Assembly: GCF_014748335.1 (NCBI RefSeq)
Contig: NZ_JAAVIY010000003.1
Coordinates: forward strand, 310,001-374,000
Reading direction: 5' to 3'
Source of the DNA: Flavobacterium selenitireducens
GTDB lineage: Bacteria; Bacteroidota; Bacteroidia; Flavobacteriales; Flavobacteriaceae
Length of the DNA stretch: 64,000 nt
The notes beneath the pieces were generated by a model that did not search any database, was not told the DNA's origin, and saw only the letters and a program-made list of their open reading frames with translations. Positions 1 through 7,309 of this stretch are shown piece by piece. A program made the translations under genes and the position numbers. The first letter of the stretch is position 1. Each line of letters begins with the position of its first letter.

Positions 1-468
1 ATTTCGACATATTTGACCGATGGAAAAAGCTCGAAGCTCTACAAGAAAATCGTAGACGAGAAAAAAATGGCACTTCAAGTGGGCGCGTTCTCTTTCTCGC
101 AGGAAGATTACGGTATGTACATCATTTACGGAATGCCGCTCGGCGCGACCGAAACGACGGCTATCCTTAAAGAATGTGACGATGAGATCGTGAAGTTGCA
201 GACGGAGCTGATTTCAGACAAGGACCTTCAAAAACTCAAAAATAAATTCGAGAACCAATACGTGAACAGCAATGCAAGCGTCGAGGGAATCGCAGAAAAC
301 CTAGCTTCTTACTATTTGTTGTACGGAGACGTGAACCTGATCAACACCGAGATCGACATTTACCGTTCGATCACCCGGGAAGAAATCAGAGATGTGGCCA
401 AGAAATACCTCAATTCCAACCAGCGCCTGCTGCTTGACTACGTTCCATCTAAAGACAAACAAAACTAA
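1..468 (+). CDS. M16 family zinc peptidase, C-terminal part (5' end outside window)
   Basis: The reading frame is open from the first base and ends at 468; about 155 residues are visible. The visible part matches the C-terminal half of an M16 (pitrilysin/processing-peptidase-like) protein: a KSSKLYKKIVDEK segment followed by alternating helices and strands and a C-terminal helix of the form REEIRDVAKKYLN, typical of the last M16 repeat. The HxxEH zinc motif would lie upstream and cannot be seen. A second M16 gene follows after only 14 bp, so the two are almost certainly co-transcribed. Bacteroidetes commonly carry such pairs, in which one subunit is catalytic and the other lacks zinc ligands. 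Since the downstream gene lacks them, I infer that this one is the catalytic partner. An in-frame TTG at 13 is not the real start. Confidence 0.85.
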   Translation: MSTYLTDGKSSKLYKKIVDEKKMALQVGAFSFSQEDYGMYIIYGMPLGATETTAILKECDDEIVKLQTELISDKDLQKLKNKFENQYVNSNASVEGIAENLASYYLLYGDVNLINTEIDIYRSITREEIRDVAKKYLNSNQRLLLDYVPSKDKQN

Positions 469-482
469 GAGAGAATCAGATC

Positions 483-2528
483 ATGAAGAAAATAATCATA
501 GCCGCCACAGGTTTGTTTTTAACACTTACTATGCAAGCACAAGACAGACCGCAACCAAAACCGGGTCCGGCTCCGGTAATAAACGTGAAAGCGCCTGAAA
601 CGTTCAAGCTGCCAAACGGTTTGAAAGTGCTTGTCGTGGAAAACCACAAGCTTCCGCGTGTTTCGTACAATCTTACGCTCGACAACGCTCCTTACGCCGA
701 AGGCAATAAAAAGGGAGTTGCCGATCTTACAAGCGAACTCATCGGAAAAGGAAGCAGGAAAATCACAAAAGACGCTTTTAACGAAGAAGTCGACTTCCTT
801 GGTGCCGACATCAGTTTCTCGGCAAACGGCGCTTATGCGAGCTCGTTGTCGAAATATGGAAACCGCGTTCTGGAGTTGATGGCCGAAGGCGCCTTGAGCC
901 CTAATTTCACCCAAGAGGAATTCGACAAGGAGAAAACCCAATTGATCGAAGGTCTCAAAACCCAGGAGAAAAGTGTTCCTGCCGTTGCCGGTCGCGTTCG
1001 CGGAGTTTTGGCTTACGGAAAGACGCATCCGTCAGGAGAATATCTTACCGAGGAAACCATCAACAATGTGACGCTCCAGGACGTCAAGCAGAATTATTAC
1101 ACTTATTTTGTTCCGGGAAATGCTTACCTCGTAGTTATCGGAGATGTGAAGCCTGCCGATGTCAAAAAGCAAGTAACCAAACTCTTCGGAAACTGGAAGT
1201 CCCAGAAAGCGCCTAACGTTTCCTACACCGATCCTAAAAACGTCCAGTACACCCAAATCAACTTCGTCGACATGCCGAATGCGGTACAGTCTGAAATTTC
1301 GTTGATCAATACCGTGCGTCTCGAGATGAAAGATCCGGACTTTTTCCCGGCTATCCTGGCCAACCAGGTCTTGGGTGGTGATTTCAACAGCTACCTGAAC
1401 ATGAACCTTCGCGAAGCCCACGGCTGGACGTATGGCGCCCGTTCGGGAATCAGCGGAAGCCGTTACGTTACGACATTCTCGGCCTCATCACAGGTGCGCA
1501 ATGCCGTTACCGACAGCGCCGTCGTGGAATTCATGAAAGAAATCAAGCGCATCCGCACTGAAAAAGTTTCCAAAGAAGTTTTGGATGCCGTGAAAGCAGG
1601 CTACATCGGTCGTTTCGTCATGCAGGTCGACAAACCTCAGACGATCGCTCGTTACGCTTTGAACATCGAAACAGAAGGCCTTCCTGCCGATTTCTACAAA
1701 AATTACATCAAAAGCATCGAAGCCGTTACGCCGGAAGACATACAGCGCGTGGCCAACAAATACTTCCTTGCCGAAAACCAGCGTATCATCATCGTGGGCA
1801 AAGGATCGGATGTGTTGCCGTCGCTCGAAAAATTCAGCGCGACCACGAAAATCCCGATCGTGTTCTTTGACAAATTCGGAAACCAGGTCGCCAAGCCGGA
1901 AGCTAAGAAAACGGTTGCCACTGGCGTTACCGCAAAATCGGTTCTCGAGAATTACGTAAAAGCGATCGGCGGCGAAAAGGCCATTGCGGGAATAAAAACG
2001 ACTTCGGCTACGTTTGAAGGCAACGTTCAGGGAACACCGCTTGTATTGACGATGAAAAACGCTTCGACGGGCAAATCGTCGGTAAACATGAATGCGATGG
2101 GCATGACGGTGATGAAGCAAGTCACGAACGACAAAGGCGCGTATATGGAGCAACAAGGCCAGCGTAAAGATTTTACAGGAGAGGAATTGGCTGACAGGAA
2201 AGAATCCGCTCGTCCTTTCAAGGAATTGCAATGGATCAAGAAGTCAGATGTTACGCTTGCCGGAATTGAAACCATCAACGGAACCGACGCTTATGCGATC
2301 AAGTCCGGGAAATCGACGGTATATTTCGACACGAAGACGGGATTGAAGGTAGCCGAATCCAAAGCATCGGATCAAGGCGTGCAAACCATGAACTTCGGCG
2401 ACTACAAAGAGGTCAAAGGCGTCAAATTTCCGCACAAGATGACCGTGGTCCAGCCTCAGATGGAGATCGAATTCACGGCCACCGACGTCAAAGTAAACGA
2501 AGGTGTCACCGATGCGGACTTTCAATAA
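483..2528 (+). CDS. M16 family peptidase-like protein, non-catalytic partner with extra C-terminal domain
   Basis: 681 residues beginning with a signal peptide (MKKIIIAATGLFLTLTMQAQ) predict a periplasmic or envelope location. Residues of roughly 35-440 form two M16 repeats. In the first repeat the position of the HxxEH zinc motif reads ADLTSELIG, so both histidines are missing; the second repeat keeps the REAHGWTYG element (about 310-318) that supplies Arg/Tyr to the active site of a partner. This is the pattern of the non-catalytic subunit of a paired M16 protease. Residues of about 475-681 form an additional beta-rich domain resembling lipoprotein-carrier-type (LolA/LppX-like) modules often fused to Bacteroidetes M16 proteins; that assignment rests on overall pattern only. 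It follows the first M16 gene by 14 bp, and a strong hairpin terminator ends the transcript. Confidence 0.88.
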   Translation: MKKIIIAATGLFLTLTMQAQDRPQPKPGPAPVINVKAPETFKLPNGLKVLVVENHKLPRVSYNLTLDNAPYAEGNKKGVADLTSELIGKGSRKITKDAFNEEVDFLGADISFSANGAYASSLSKYGNRVLELMAEGALSPNFTQEEFDKEKTQLIEGLKTQEKSVPAVAGRVRGVLAYGKTHPSGEYLTEETINNVTLQDVKQNYYTYFVPGNAYLVVIGDVKPADVKKQVTKLFGNWKSQKAPNVSYTDPKNVQYTQINFVDMPNAVQSEISLINTVRLEMKDPDFFPAILANQVLGGDFNSYLNMNLREAHGWTYGARSGISGSRYVTTFSASSQVRNAVTDSAVVEFMKEIKRIRTEKVSKEVLDAVKAGYIGRFVMQVDKPQTIARYALNIETEGLPADFYKNYIKSIEAVTPEDIQRVANKYFLAENQRIIIVGKGSDVLPSLEKFSATTKIPIVFFDKFGNQVAKPEAKKTVATGVTAKSVLENYVKAIGGEKAIAGIKTTSATFEGNVQGTPLVLTMKNASTGKSSVNMNAMGMTVMKQVTNDKGAYMEQQGQRKDFTGEELADRKESARPFKELQWIKKSDVTLAGIETINGTDAYAIKSGKSTVYFDTKTGLKVAESKASDQGVQTMNFGDYKEVKGVKFPHKMTVVQPQMEIEFTATDVKVNEGVTDADFQ

Positions 2529-2565
2529 TTGATTCTCCGGGCAATTCGTCCGCAAAAATAGCCTT

Positions 2566-2597
2566 AAGGCCGCCGTAACAGGTGGCCTTCTTGTTTT
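2566..2597 (+). terminator. Rho-independent terminator after the M16 pair
   Basis: AAGGCCGCC (2566-2574) pairs with GGTGGCCTT (2581-2589), with one G-U pair and a GTAACA loop, followed by CTTGTTTT. It lies between the convergent M16 and EamA genes and overlaps the end of the latter slightly. Confidence 0.75.
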
Positions 2598-3486
2598 ATT
2601 TCGGTATCGGCGGCGCCTCGCGTCGGCTGCTGAGCCAAACACCGACAAGTACGATCAAGGCTCCCAAAAGCTGCCAGGGCGTTAGCGTTTCTCCGTCCGA
2701 CAATCCCCAAAAGAAAGCTACGATTGGAATCAAATAGGTAACCGACGATGCAAAAACCGGAGTTGAAATTTTAATCAGGCGGTAGAACAGTAAATTGGCG
2801 ATTCCCGTGCCCACGATTCCCAAGATCGCTACGAAACCGGCGGCGTGTTGGACATCGACCTCTTGCCAGTGGCTGAAAAAACCCGACATTCCAAGGATGC
2901 ACAAGGCGGGAAGCAAAAGCACGGCGAGATTTCCGGTCGCGATCGCCATGGGCGGCAAGTCCGACACATATTTTTTGACGAGGTTGATGTTGATGCCGTA
3001 CGAAAGTGCGCCGGCAAACGCCAATAACGCATACCAATTGTTCGAGTTCCCGCCCGCAGATGATTCGCCGCCGAGGATCAGCAGCAAGCAACCTGCGAGG
3101 CCGACGACAACGCCAAGGATTTGCTTGCGCCTGTAATCGAGCGCAAAAAGCACGATACCTACCCATAAGGTATTCAGCGGCGTAAAAGCGTTCATGATCC
3201 CGCTTACCGTACTGCTGATGTGGGTTTGTGCCAATGCAAACAAAAAGGCGGGCATAAAGCTTCCGAACAGAGCCGTCAAGCCGATGAATTTCCATTTTTC
3301 GCGCGGTATTTGCGCCAGCGAACGAAAACCGACAACCAAAAAGAAAAGGGCCGCGAAGATCATCCGCAACGAACCCAATTCGTAAGGTGACAAGCCAGCA
3401 AGCCCGCGCTTAATCAGGATAAACGAGCTTCCCCAGATCAATGCGAGCAGGAAAATAAACAATAATCGATTGTGGGCGGTTTTCAT
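2596..3486 (-). CDS. EamA/DMT-family transporter (drug/metabolite exporter type)
   Basis: 296 residues with about ten hydrophobic segments arranged as two EamA halves. The first half opens LLFIFLLALIWGSSFILIKRGL and the second contains FAGALSYGININLVKKYV; both are typical DMT signatures, and the length equals the family norm near 300. The substrate cannot be told from sequence; family members export amino acids, nucleosides or drugs across the inner membrane. The C-terminus is a short basic tail (SSRREAPPIPK). The gene stands alone, convergent with the M16 pair and divergent from the heavy-metal-associated lipoprotein gene. No clear promoter was seen in the 117 bp upstream. Confidence 0.88.
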   Translation of the reverse strand: MKTAHNRLLFIFLLALIWGSSFILIKRGLAGLSPYELGSLRMIFAALFFLVVGFRSLAQIPREKWKFIGLTALFGSFMPAFLFALAQTHISSTVSGIMNAFTPLNTLWVGIVLFALDYRRKQILGVVVGLAGCLLLILGGESSAGGNSNNWYALLAFAGALSYGININLVKKYVSDLPPMAIATGNLAVLLLPALCILGMSGFFSHWQEVDVQHAAGFVAILGIVGTGIANLLFYRLIKISTPVFASSVTYLIPIVAFFWGLSDGETLTPWQLLGALIVLVGVWLSSRREAPPIPK

Positions 3487-3530
3487 GGGAGTTGTTAATT
3501 AACAGTCCAAAATTGTAATAAATTTATGAC

Positions 3531-3557
3531 TTGCAGCATGCAATTTTGCTATTTTTG
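3531..3557 (+). promoter_or_regulatory. Bacteroidetes-type promoter for the HMA lipoprotein gene
   Basis: TATTTTTG at 3550-3557 matches the -7 consensus TAnnTTTG; a TTG at 3531-3533 lies 16 bp upstream, slightly closer than usual. Transcription would begin near 3563, which supports the ATG at 3604 rather than an upstream start. Confidence 0.6.
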
Positions 3558-3603
3558 TAAGCTGTTCCAATCGAACGCTTTAACCCAACAAAAAGTTACG
3601 TAC

Positions 3604-4134
3604 ATGAATCTTAAGAAATCACTTCTGATGGCTGCTTTGCCGGTTCTCTTTTTGACCGCTTGCAAGCAGAATGACAGCGCCGCTTCGGCTGACGCGAAGG
3701 CTGAGACGGCTTCGGTTGCTGCCGAGCCGGAAACGGCAAGCTTTAAAATCGACGGAATGGTTTGCGCCGTCGGATGCGCCAAGACGATCGAGAAAAAACT
3801 TGCGTCGCTTGACGGCGTTACGAAAGTAAGTGTAGACTACGATAAAAAGGAAGCTACCGTCGAATTTGATGCAGCTAAGCAAACGCCGGAGCAACTGGTC
3901 GAAACCGTAGAGAAAGTCGGGGACGGAAAGACATATAAGGTTTCTGATCTCAAGGCGTCCGGAAACCACGCTGCGGTATTTGTAAGCCACGAAAAAGAAA
4001 AAGAGAAAGACAAAAAGAAGTCGAAAAAAGACAAAAAAGCCGCTGCTGGAAAATCTGAAAAAAAAGAAGGTTGCAGCGAGTCGAAAGAAGCCAAAGCAGG
4101 ATGCTGCGCCAAGAAAAATGCGCACTCGGCATAA
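3604..4134 (+). CDS. Lipoprotein with heavy-metal-associated (HMA) domain and Lys/Cys-rich tail
   Basis: 176 residues from ATG 3604, chosen because a signal peptide with lipobox (VLFLTAC) starts there and a promoter lies between it and an earlier ATG. Residues of about 48-115 form an HMA ferredoxin-like fold: SFKIDGMVCAVGCAKTIEKKL, then LDGVTKVSVDYDKKEATVEFD. The metal loop reads C-A-V-G-C, a CxxxC spacing instead of the usual CxxC, with the GM preceding it intact. The C-terminus is a long lysine-rich stretch ending in a segment with three more cysteines (GCSESKEAKAGCC). A role in binding soft metals such as copper in the envelope is plausible but not proven. No P-type ATPase or efflux gene is adjacent. 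A strong terminator follows. Confidence 0.8.
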   Translation: MNLKKSLLMAALPVLFLTACKQNDSAASADAKAETASVAAEPETASFKIDGMVCAVGCAKTIEKKLASLDGVTKVSVDYDKKEATVEFDAAKQTPEQLVETVEKVGDGKTYKVSDLKASGNHAAVFVSHEKEKEKDKKKSKKDKKAAAGKSEKKEGCSESKEAKAGCCAKKNAHSA

Positions 4135-4156
4135 TCATATCTGATAAAGTAAGAAG

Positions 4157-4183
4157 AAAGGGATTCGAAAGAGTCCCTTTTTT
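4157..4183 (+). terminator. Rho-independent terminator
   Basis: AAAGGGATTC (4157-4166) and GAGTCCCTTT (4171-4180) form a 10-bp stem (one G-U) closed by a GAAA tetraloop, followed by a T run. The symmetrical A/T flanks mean it could also serve the leftward gene ending at 4192. Confidence 0.85.
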
Positions 4184-4191
4184 ATTGCGCA

Positions 4192-4665
4192 TTAGTCCGT
4201 TAGCGGAGGTTTTCTCAGTTCCAGCGTGTATTCGTTCTTTAAGGTCTTAATGATGATAGCGAACCAAAACGATTGTGTCCCGTTTCCATCTTCCAAGCGT
4301 AATATTCGCTCATTTCTGGATTTATATGTGTACGTCTCAAGCGGCATTCCGTTGATTAAAAGCGTCGGGCGAAATTCGAGTGTATTGCTGATCTCTGCGA
4401 AATTTAATGGCCTTTCGCTGATAAGAACGTAGCCTTTTTCACGCAACAAATGTTCGATATGAGGGCGAAATTTTTTGGAACGCTCATATTTTGCGGTCAA
4501 GATCCAGGTCGTAATGACGCATCCGGCAATCGTAATTGGAATCATCACTTCAGTAAGTTCGTTGGAAATGATGCCTTCACTTGCCAAGCTTACGATAATC
4601 GCTATGAGCACAAGGCCTGCCGCAAAAACCGACAATCCGATAATCAAATTCATTTTGTTGATCAT
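4192..4665 (-). CDS. Hypothetical membrane protein, two N-terminal transmembrane helices
   Basis: 157 residues. Two hydrophobic helices (about 7-28 and 40-58) precede a soluble part of about 100 residues that starts with a basic segment (KYERSKKFRPHIEHLLREKGYVLISERPLNF). I do not recognise a family. The short helical hairpin followed by a small mixed alpha/beta domain suggests an inner-membrane protein with a cytoplasmic domain. It begins 20 bp after the end of gldD on the same strand, so it may be the last member of the mutY-ssb-gldE-gldD transcript, although it is not known to me as part of that conserved cluster. Confidence 0.55.
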   Translation of the reverse strand: MINKMNLIIGLSVFAAGLVLIAIIVSLASEGIISNELTEVMIPITIAGCVITTWILTAKYERSKKFRPHIEHLLREKGYVLISERPLNFAEISNTLEFRPTLLINGMPLETYTYKSRNERILRLEDGNGTQSFWFAIIIKTLKNEYTLELRKPPLTD

Positions 4666-4685
4666 TCCCGCGATTTGTCTTTAGA

Positions 4686-5252
4686 TTACTTCCAATACAT
4701 CGATTCCATCATGGTCTGCAAGTCGTTTTTGATATAGTCGACAGCCGGAAAAATGGAGTCGTAATTGGGTTTCGCGTAGAAATAAAGCGAGCCGGTAACA
4801 AAATGGCGCGTGCTGTCGGTAAGGTAAAACTGGGAGTTCGTCGCCGCATTCCCGCCCACGCTGTAAAACATGCCGTAGACGTTCTTCTCAGGATTCATGA
4901 ACGGCTGCTCGACGATTTCGTCTGCCTTGATGACGTGTTTGTAAGTCAGATTTTGCGCGTCCCTCAACAATTTCGTACGTTCCAACGCGTCGTGAATCGG
5001 TTTGTAGGTGATGTAGACCGTGGCCTTCATCTTCGGATAATTGATCTCGAAATTGCAGCCTTTCTTCTTGATCGTTGCGTCTCCATTGACATAAAATCCG
5101 TAGGGACAGTCGCTCTCAAAAGTGCCATATCGCGCGATAGGGTAGTCGAGGCGCAATTTGCCGGCCGGTTTGGGCAATACTTCGTCCTTGCATCCGAAAA
5201 TAGAAAACAACATGGCGGTGACGACGAGGTAAGGCGTAAGTTTTTTAATCAT
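4686..5252 (-). CDS. gldD: Gliding motility lipoprotein GldD
   Basis: 188 residues with a lipoprotein signal (MLFSIFGC). The remainder matches GldD: an early KPAGKLRLDYP segment, a CPYGFYVNG core, KKKGCNFEINYPKMKATVYITYKPI, and a C-terminal SLYFYAKPNYDSIFPAVDYIKND. GldD is required for gliding and type IX secretion in Flavobacterium johnsoniae, where it is anchored in the envelope. Its start overlaps the end of gldE by 8 bp, implying translational coupling, as in other Flavobacteriaceae. Of the core T9SS/gliding genes, only gldD and its partner gldE are seen here. Confidence 0.93.
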   Translation of the reverse strand: MIKKLTPYLVVTAMLFSIFGCKDEVLPKPAGKLRLDYPIARYGTFESDCPYGFYVNGDATIKKKGCNFEINYPKMKATVYITYKPIHDALERTKLLRDAQNLTYKHVIKADEIVEQPFMNPEKNVYGMFYSVGGNAATNSQFYLTDSTRHFVTGSLYFYAKPNYDSIFPAVDYIKNDLQTMMESMYWK

Positions 5253-6540
5253 TTTCGATGGCGGCTTTAATTTGTTTGATGCGTTTGCGGTCTACCGATT
5301 CTATTGTAAAACGGATGTTCCCGAAATTTATTTTCTGTCCTTTCCTTGGGAAATTGCCCAAAACCTCAAGCAAAAAACCAGCAAGCGTCTCGGCTTCGCC
5401 TTTTGCTTTTTCAAATTCCGATTCGTCAAGCGCGATGATTCGGTAGAAATCCCTGAGGTTGATCTTGCCTTCGAACAAAAACGTCTTGTCGTCGATTTGG
5501 GAGTACGAAATGTTGTCATCGTCGAACTCGTCTGAAATATCGCCTACGATTTCCTCGATTACGTCTTCAAGCGAAACGATGCCCGACGTTCCTCCGTATT
5601 CGTCCACGACCACGGCCAAGTGGTTTTTCATGCCCTGAAAGTCCTTGAGCAGGTTGTCGAGCTTTTTGTTTTCAGGGACAAAAAACGGTTCGCGTATCAA
5701 CGCCTGCCAGTCAAATTCGGTCTTGCCGATGTGCGGAATCAAGTCTTTCACGAACAAAACGCCCACGATATGATCGATGTCGTTTTCGTAAACCGGAATC
5801 CTCGAGTAACCCTTGTCGATGATCTCGGGCATGATTTCGGCGTAAGTATCGGTGATGTCCAAAGCGAAAATATCGATGCGCGGGCTCATCACCTGTCGCA
5901 CTTCGGTATTGCCGAAAGAGACGATTCCTTCGAGGATTTTTTGTTCCTGACGGGTGGTTTCATCAGATGAAGTCAACTCAAGTGCCTGCGACAATTGATC
6001 TACCGAAATATTGGATTTTTGTTTGGCCCCGAGCTTGTCGTTGAGGAAATTCGTCAGCGATCGCAGCGGAATACTTATCGGCGTAAGCAACGTGTCAAGG
6101 AATGACAGCGGAGAAGCGATAAACAGCGCAAATCTCAGGCTATTCCTGTTGGCGTAAATCTTCGGTAACACGTCTCCGAAAAGCAAAATGAGAAACGTGA
6201 CCAACACGATCTCGACGGCGAACTTCAGCCTGGTGTTTTCGATGAATCCGAACAGGGAAGTCCCGATCGTAAAAAACAGCACGATTACGCACATGTTCAC
6301 AAAACTGTTGGTCACAAGGATCGTCGCAAGCAATTTTTTAGGACGTTTCAGCAAGCCGGAGAGCACTTTCGATTTTTTCGGGTGCGCCTTCGCAGATGCG
6401 TCGAGATCATGGGCGGAAAGAGAGAACAGCGCCACCTCGGCAGCAGAAACCAAGGCCGAACAGACGAGCAACAACAAAATTACCGCAAAACCTATGGCAA
6501 TGCCAGCTTGAGTAGCAAGAAATTCGGGATCAGGGTCCAA
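5245..6540 (-). CDS. gldE: Gliding-associated protein GldE (CNNM/CBS-domain membrane protein)
   Basis: 431 residues. An N-terminal DUF21/CNNM domain with about four membrane segments spans roughly 15-190. Two CBS motifs follow (about 205-330; TEVRQVMSPRIDIFALDI and LAVVVDEYGGTSGIVSLEDVIEEIVGDI), then a CorC/HlyC-type C-terminal domain (about 345-430; RDFYRIIALDESEFEKAKGEAETLAGFLLEVLGNFP). The family is related to magnesium/cobalt efflux proteins. In F. johnsoniae gldE lies with gldD and is linked to its function. It starts 21 bp downstream of ssb and overlaps gldD by 8 bp. Confidence 0.92.
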   Translation of the reverse strand: MDPDPEFLATQAGIAIGFAVILLLLVCSALVSAAEVALFSLSAHDLDASAKAHPKKSKVLSGLLKRPKKLLATILVTNSFVNMCVIVLFFTIGTSLFGFIENTRLKFAVEIVLVTFLILLFGDVLPKIYANRNSLRFALFIASPLSFLDTLLTPISIPLRSLTNFLNDKLGAKQKSNISVDQLSQALELTSSDETTRQEQKILEGIVSFGNTEVRQVMSPRIDIFALDITDTYAEIMPEIIDKGYSRIPVYENDIDHIVGVLFVKDLIPHIGKTEFDWQALIREPFFVPENKKLDNLLKDFQGMKNHLAVVVDEYGGTSGIVSLEDVIEEIVGDISDEFDDDNISYSQIDDKTFLFEGKINLRDFYRIIALDESEFEKAKGEAETLAGFLLEVLGNFPRKGQKINFGNIRFTIESVDRKRIKQIKAAIEND

Positions 6541-6561
6541 ATTTGGAATGATTGGTTAAAC

Positions 6562-6993
6562 TTAGAACGGAAGGTCGTTTTCAGGGAGGTCGCCCCGTTC
6601 GTAACTGGTTCCCTTAGGCACGTTTCCAGACGGTTGCCTGTTTGCGTCTAGGTCTTTTTTGACGTTGAGGAACGTGAATTCAGTGACCTGGATTTCCGTA
6701 GTAAACTTGGTCGTGCCGTCTTCAGCTTGCCACTGACGTGACTTGATGCGCCCTTCCACGTAAATTTTGTCGCCTTTCGAGAGGTATTTTTCGCAAATCT
6801 CGGCCGCTTTGTTGCGCACCACGAGGTTGTGCCACTCCGTAGACGTGATTTTTTCGTTCGTCGATTTGTTGATGTAGGTCTCGTTCGTAGCCAGCGGAAA
6901 TCTTCCGATGCAGTTGCCTCCGTCGAAATAATGCATTTTCACTTCATCGCCCAGATGGCCTATCAGCATGACTTTGTTAAGTGTTCCGCTCAT
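6562..6993 (-). CDS. ssb: Single-stranded DNA-binding protein SSB
   Basis: 143 residues with an OB-fold in the first 110 (NKVMLIGHLGDEVKMHYFDGGNCIGRFPLATNETY, EWHNLVVRNKAAEICEKYLSKGDKIYVEGRIKSRQW). A short linker follows and the conserved acidic tip ends NDLPF. That tip recruits partners such as helicases and polymerase subunits. It is shorter than the E. coli protein because the linker is short. It lies between mutY and gldE on the same strand, the arrangement seen in other Flavobacteria. A likely promoter of its own (TATATTTA) stands 20 bp upstream, so it need not depend on mutY transcription. Confidence 0.95.
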   Translation of the reverse strand: MSGTLNKVMLIGHLGDEVKMHYFDGGNCIGRFPLATNETYINKSTNEKITSTEWHNLVVRNKAAEICEKYLSKGDKIYVEGRIKSRQWQAEDGTTKFTTEIQVTEFTFLNVKKDLDANRQPSGNVPKGTSYERGDLPENDLPF

Positions 6994-7012
6994 GTTGGAT
7001 GGTTTAGATGTG

Positions 7013-7020
7013 TAAATATA
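7013..7020 (-). promoter_or_regulatory. Possible -7 element for ssb
   Basis: TATATTTA on the minus strand, a one-base variant of TAnnTTTG, lies 20 bp before the ssb ATG. The same octamer stands 18-24 bp upstream of two other genes in the window (at 42520 and 50212). No -33 TTG is evident. Confidence 0.45.
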
Positions 7021-7022
7021 GT

Positions 7023-7175
7023 CAATTAGATAATTAGCGAATGAGGTAATTAGCGAATTAGCGAACGAGTCGATGAGATAATTAAAAAAATAGATAATTG
7101 GAATTTGGGTGTCGATAACTCAAAATATCGAAATCATCTCCATCATCTAATCGTCTAATTATCTAATCGTCTAAT
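7023..7175 (+). repeat. AT-rich ATTAG/CTAAT repeat cluster
   Basis: Short irregular units (AATTAGATAATTAG, AATTAGCGAA) fill 7023-7084 and appear in inverted orientation at 7144-7175 (CTAATCGTCTAATTATCTAAT). The two clusters could pair to make a long hairpin. Similar units occur at 30021-30060 and weakly near 45970-46010. Confidence 0.6.
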
Positions 7176-7309
7176 TTTTCATTGGCGTTGCGCCGGATCG
7201 CGCCACTCTTCCAATCCGAATTCCTGCCGGCGCCAGGCTGTGCGTTCCAATTCCTCGCAATCCCTCCGGAAGCCTTCGGGATCGCTGCGGGATTTCCACT
7301 TCCATCCTT
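7176..7309 (-). repeat. GC-rich REP-like element abutting the mutY stop codon
   Basis: The 131 bp downstream of mutY are GC-rich with several short inverted repeats. On the minus strand the segment at 7290-7309 reads AAGGATGGAAGTGGAAATCC, a variant of the GGATGGAAGCGGCATCC core found at 30206 and 42710. Its first bases form part of the mutY stop codon. No gene is credible here. Confidence 0.5.

Noticed and set aside
3526..3603. Upstream in-frame start for the HMA lipoprotein
   Set aside because: It would place the promoter inside the gene and bury the signal peptide.
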